DNA of 64,000 nucleotides from Thunnus maccoyii (Eukaryota > Chordata > Actinopteri > Scombriformes > Scombridae): positions 25,877,067 to 25,941,066 of the forward strand of contig NC_056545.1 in assembly GCF_910596095.1 (NCBI RefSeq), read 5' to 3'. The position numbers and the translations under genes are program-made. Numbering within the stretch: the stretch's first letter is position 1; every line of letters starts with the position of its first letter. Below the pieces are notes generated by a model, which made no database searches, was not told the origin of the DNA, and saw only the letters and a list, made by a program, of their open reading frames with translations. Shown one piece after another: positions 62,648-64,000 of the stretch.

Positions 62648-62711
62648 GTGTATTTCCTGGTGAAGGTTCTGGACACAAATCCGTGCTCGTCCTTCCTCTC
62701 CTCATGCTTGC
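62648..62711 (-). CDS. hspb1: hspb1 (Hsp27) exon 2 (64 nt)
   Basis: Minus-strand exon between acceptor GTCCATAG and donor GTAAGT, phase 1 in, phase 0-minus-1 out. The frame joins exactly to exon 3 at the codon for T in YTLPP. It encodes [20 protein letters not shown] then Y, from the central alpha-crystallin domain. The conserved arginines of the SRxFTRKY motif (human R136 and R140) are present. The residue between them that is Cys137 in human HSPB1 is Thr here (codon ACC). Confidence 0.92.
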
Positions 62712-64000
62712 CTATGGACACAGAAAAGATGCATTCAATCTGAGTTATAACAAAAACAATGTATTATGATGCACCAATTCTAAAAGAAAACTCTTGTACA
62801 GTATGTATTTTTAAAATGCATATTACATGTATATGGAAATAGAAGTGACATGGGTTGCAGAAGCTGATCGAGCACATGAATACAGCATTAGTGGAGGGAA
62901 TAGTTGCATGGTGTTGTATAGCTGTGAGTACATGTTAATAATTTTGTACCTCTTATCCCTGACAATTCCATATTGGTACGCTCCATTTTTAGGATTGCAT
63001 AAACATACTTAATGAAAATAATACCTTAAAACTGTTATCATAACTATCATAACTCACTTAATAATGAAGCTTGATTGCATTTTTAACAATCAAACTAAAC
63101 TAGATTCAGTAGTTTGTCATGTTCAGCAGGTCTTTTTCAAGGCAGACATTTTGTTTTGTCAAAGCAAGTAATGCACAGGTGTAACCAATATCCAACATAT
63201 AGTAATTATGGCTCAGCTCAATTAAGTGTCCCAGAAGGCCATTCCATTGAGCTGTCACACACAATACCAGCTACAAGTTGGTATTCTTAAATGAAAACCT
63301 TTTCTTGCTAATATATGTTTATCCTGTATTTGATCTACTAGTCTACATAGGTATTATATACTGTATGTCAGATACAAAACCAAAATGTAGATACTTTAAG
63401 CAACAGTTCAACACCTTGGGAAATGCCCTTGGGTTTTCTTGCTTGCTTTAAGCCATGGGCAGCAGACGGTTAGCTTAGCTTAGCACAAAGACTAGTGAAG
63501 GTAACAAGATCTGTCTACCAGCACCTCTAAAGCTCACCAATGAACACATTATATCTCACTTAACCCATATAAAAGCTGAAGTGTAAAAATGACATGTAGA
63601 AGTGCTGGTAGGTAGATTTTGTTAACTTTGGACAGAGCCCGGCTAGCTGTTTGCCCCTGTTTCCAGTCTTTATGCTAAGCTAAGCTAACCAGCTCCTGGC
63701 TCTAGCTTCATACTTTTTACCTCTAGTACTATACTGTATGTCTAGCAGTGATACAAATGGAATTGGATACTGTTCAGTGACAGTGTTTTGTGTTTACAGA
63801 GGCCTTTGTGGTGCTATTTTTATCTTGCACATCTTCTACCAATGTAACCACAGCCATATCACTAGTCTTTATCACCTGTCAGTCTCTCAGAGGCACCCAG
63901 ATGCCTGGCTGTGATGTTGTAACACTGGCTTTCATTCTGGCTCTATGCAGTAATATGTTTGTTATGACAACGGGCTGATAAAGGTTCTGTTCCTCAGGGG
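62712..64000 (-). other. hspb1 intron 1 (part); exon 1 not in window
   Basis: Exon 1 should encode roughly the first 120-plus residues (WDPF-type N-terminus and early alpha-crystallin strands). I found no such minus-strand frame up to 64,000, so it must lie beyond the right edge. The stretch holds a dispersed repeat at ~63,397-63,720. The plus-strand open frame near 63,790-63,978 is not supported as a gene. Confidence 0.55.
63397..63720. mobile_element. Fish MITE with GGTTAGCTTAGCTTAGC ends
   Basis: GGTTAGCTTAGCTTAGCAC (from ~63,469) is inverted relative to GCTAAGCTAAGCTAACC (to ~63,690). The interior has CCAGCACCTCTAAAGCTCAC and AAAAGCTGAAGTGTAAAAA. From memory this is one of the commonest fish dispersed repeats. 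It lies in the presumed hspb1 intron 1. Confidence 0.65.

Noticed and set aside
63397..64000. hspb1 exon 1 at the right edge
   Set aside because: No minus-strand frame with alpha-crystallin or WDPF-type sequence is present; the stretch is a fish MITE plus AT-rich DNA.

Overview
This window is nuclear DNA of a ray-finned (teleost) fish. The evidence is intron-rich vertebrate genes in low-density sequence, long CA/TA microsatellites, and many short non-autonomous transposons of kinds common in fish. There is no bacterial, phage or CRISPR signal. Four protein-coding genes can be supported from splice sites, reading-frame phase and recognisable protein sequence.

Layout. (1) About 1.5-8.5 kb, minus strand: two phase-compatible exons of a gene whose N-terminus resembles RIM-binding proteins (RIMBP family). 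The rest of that gene lies off the left edge. (2) 8.5-18.9 kb: about 10 kb between two divergent genes, with repeat remnants and no convincing exon. (3) 18,891-27,063, plus strand: a complete 11-exon reading frame of 585 codons for an SSC4D-type protein, with an N-terminal membrane segment and four eight-cysteine SRCR domains. (4) 27.1-33.1 kb: intergenic DNA with a 1.07-kb foldback palindrome, a 330-bp TA/CA microsatellite and a repeat copy. (5) 33,102-48,272, plus strand: the complete two-exon ywhag gene (14-3-3 gamma, 247 aa) with a 14.4-kb intron, then a long 3' UTR. (6) 50.5-60.8 kb: transposon-dense DNA with nested elements and a C-rich block of tandem ~585-bp units. (7) 61,858-62,711, minus strand: exons 2 and 3 of hspb1 (Hsp27), whose exon 1 must lie beyond 64,000.

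The hspb1-ywhag-ssc4d order and orientation (hspb1 and ywhag convergent, ywhag and ssc4d in tandem) match my recollection of human 7q11.23. The genes are syntenic neighbours and do not form a shared pathway: an extracellular scavenger-receptor protein, a cytosolic phosphoserine-binding adaptor, a small heat-shock chaperone and a presumed synaptic scaffold.

I found no clearly undescribed system. The points most worth following are the predicted type II membrane anchoring of fish Ssc4d, a threonine in place of the conserved dimer-interface cysteine of Hsp27, the foldback element that carries a small coding-like insert, and the nested and tandem elements at 50-61 kb. All repeat-family assignments are from memory, with no database search.
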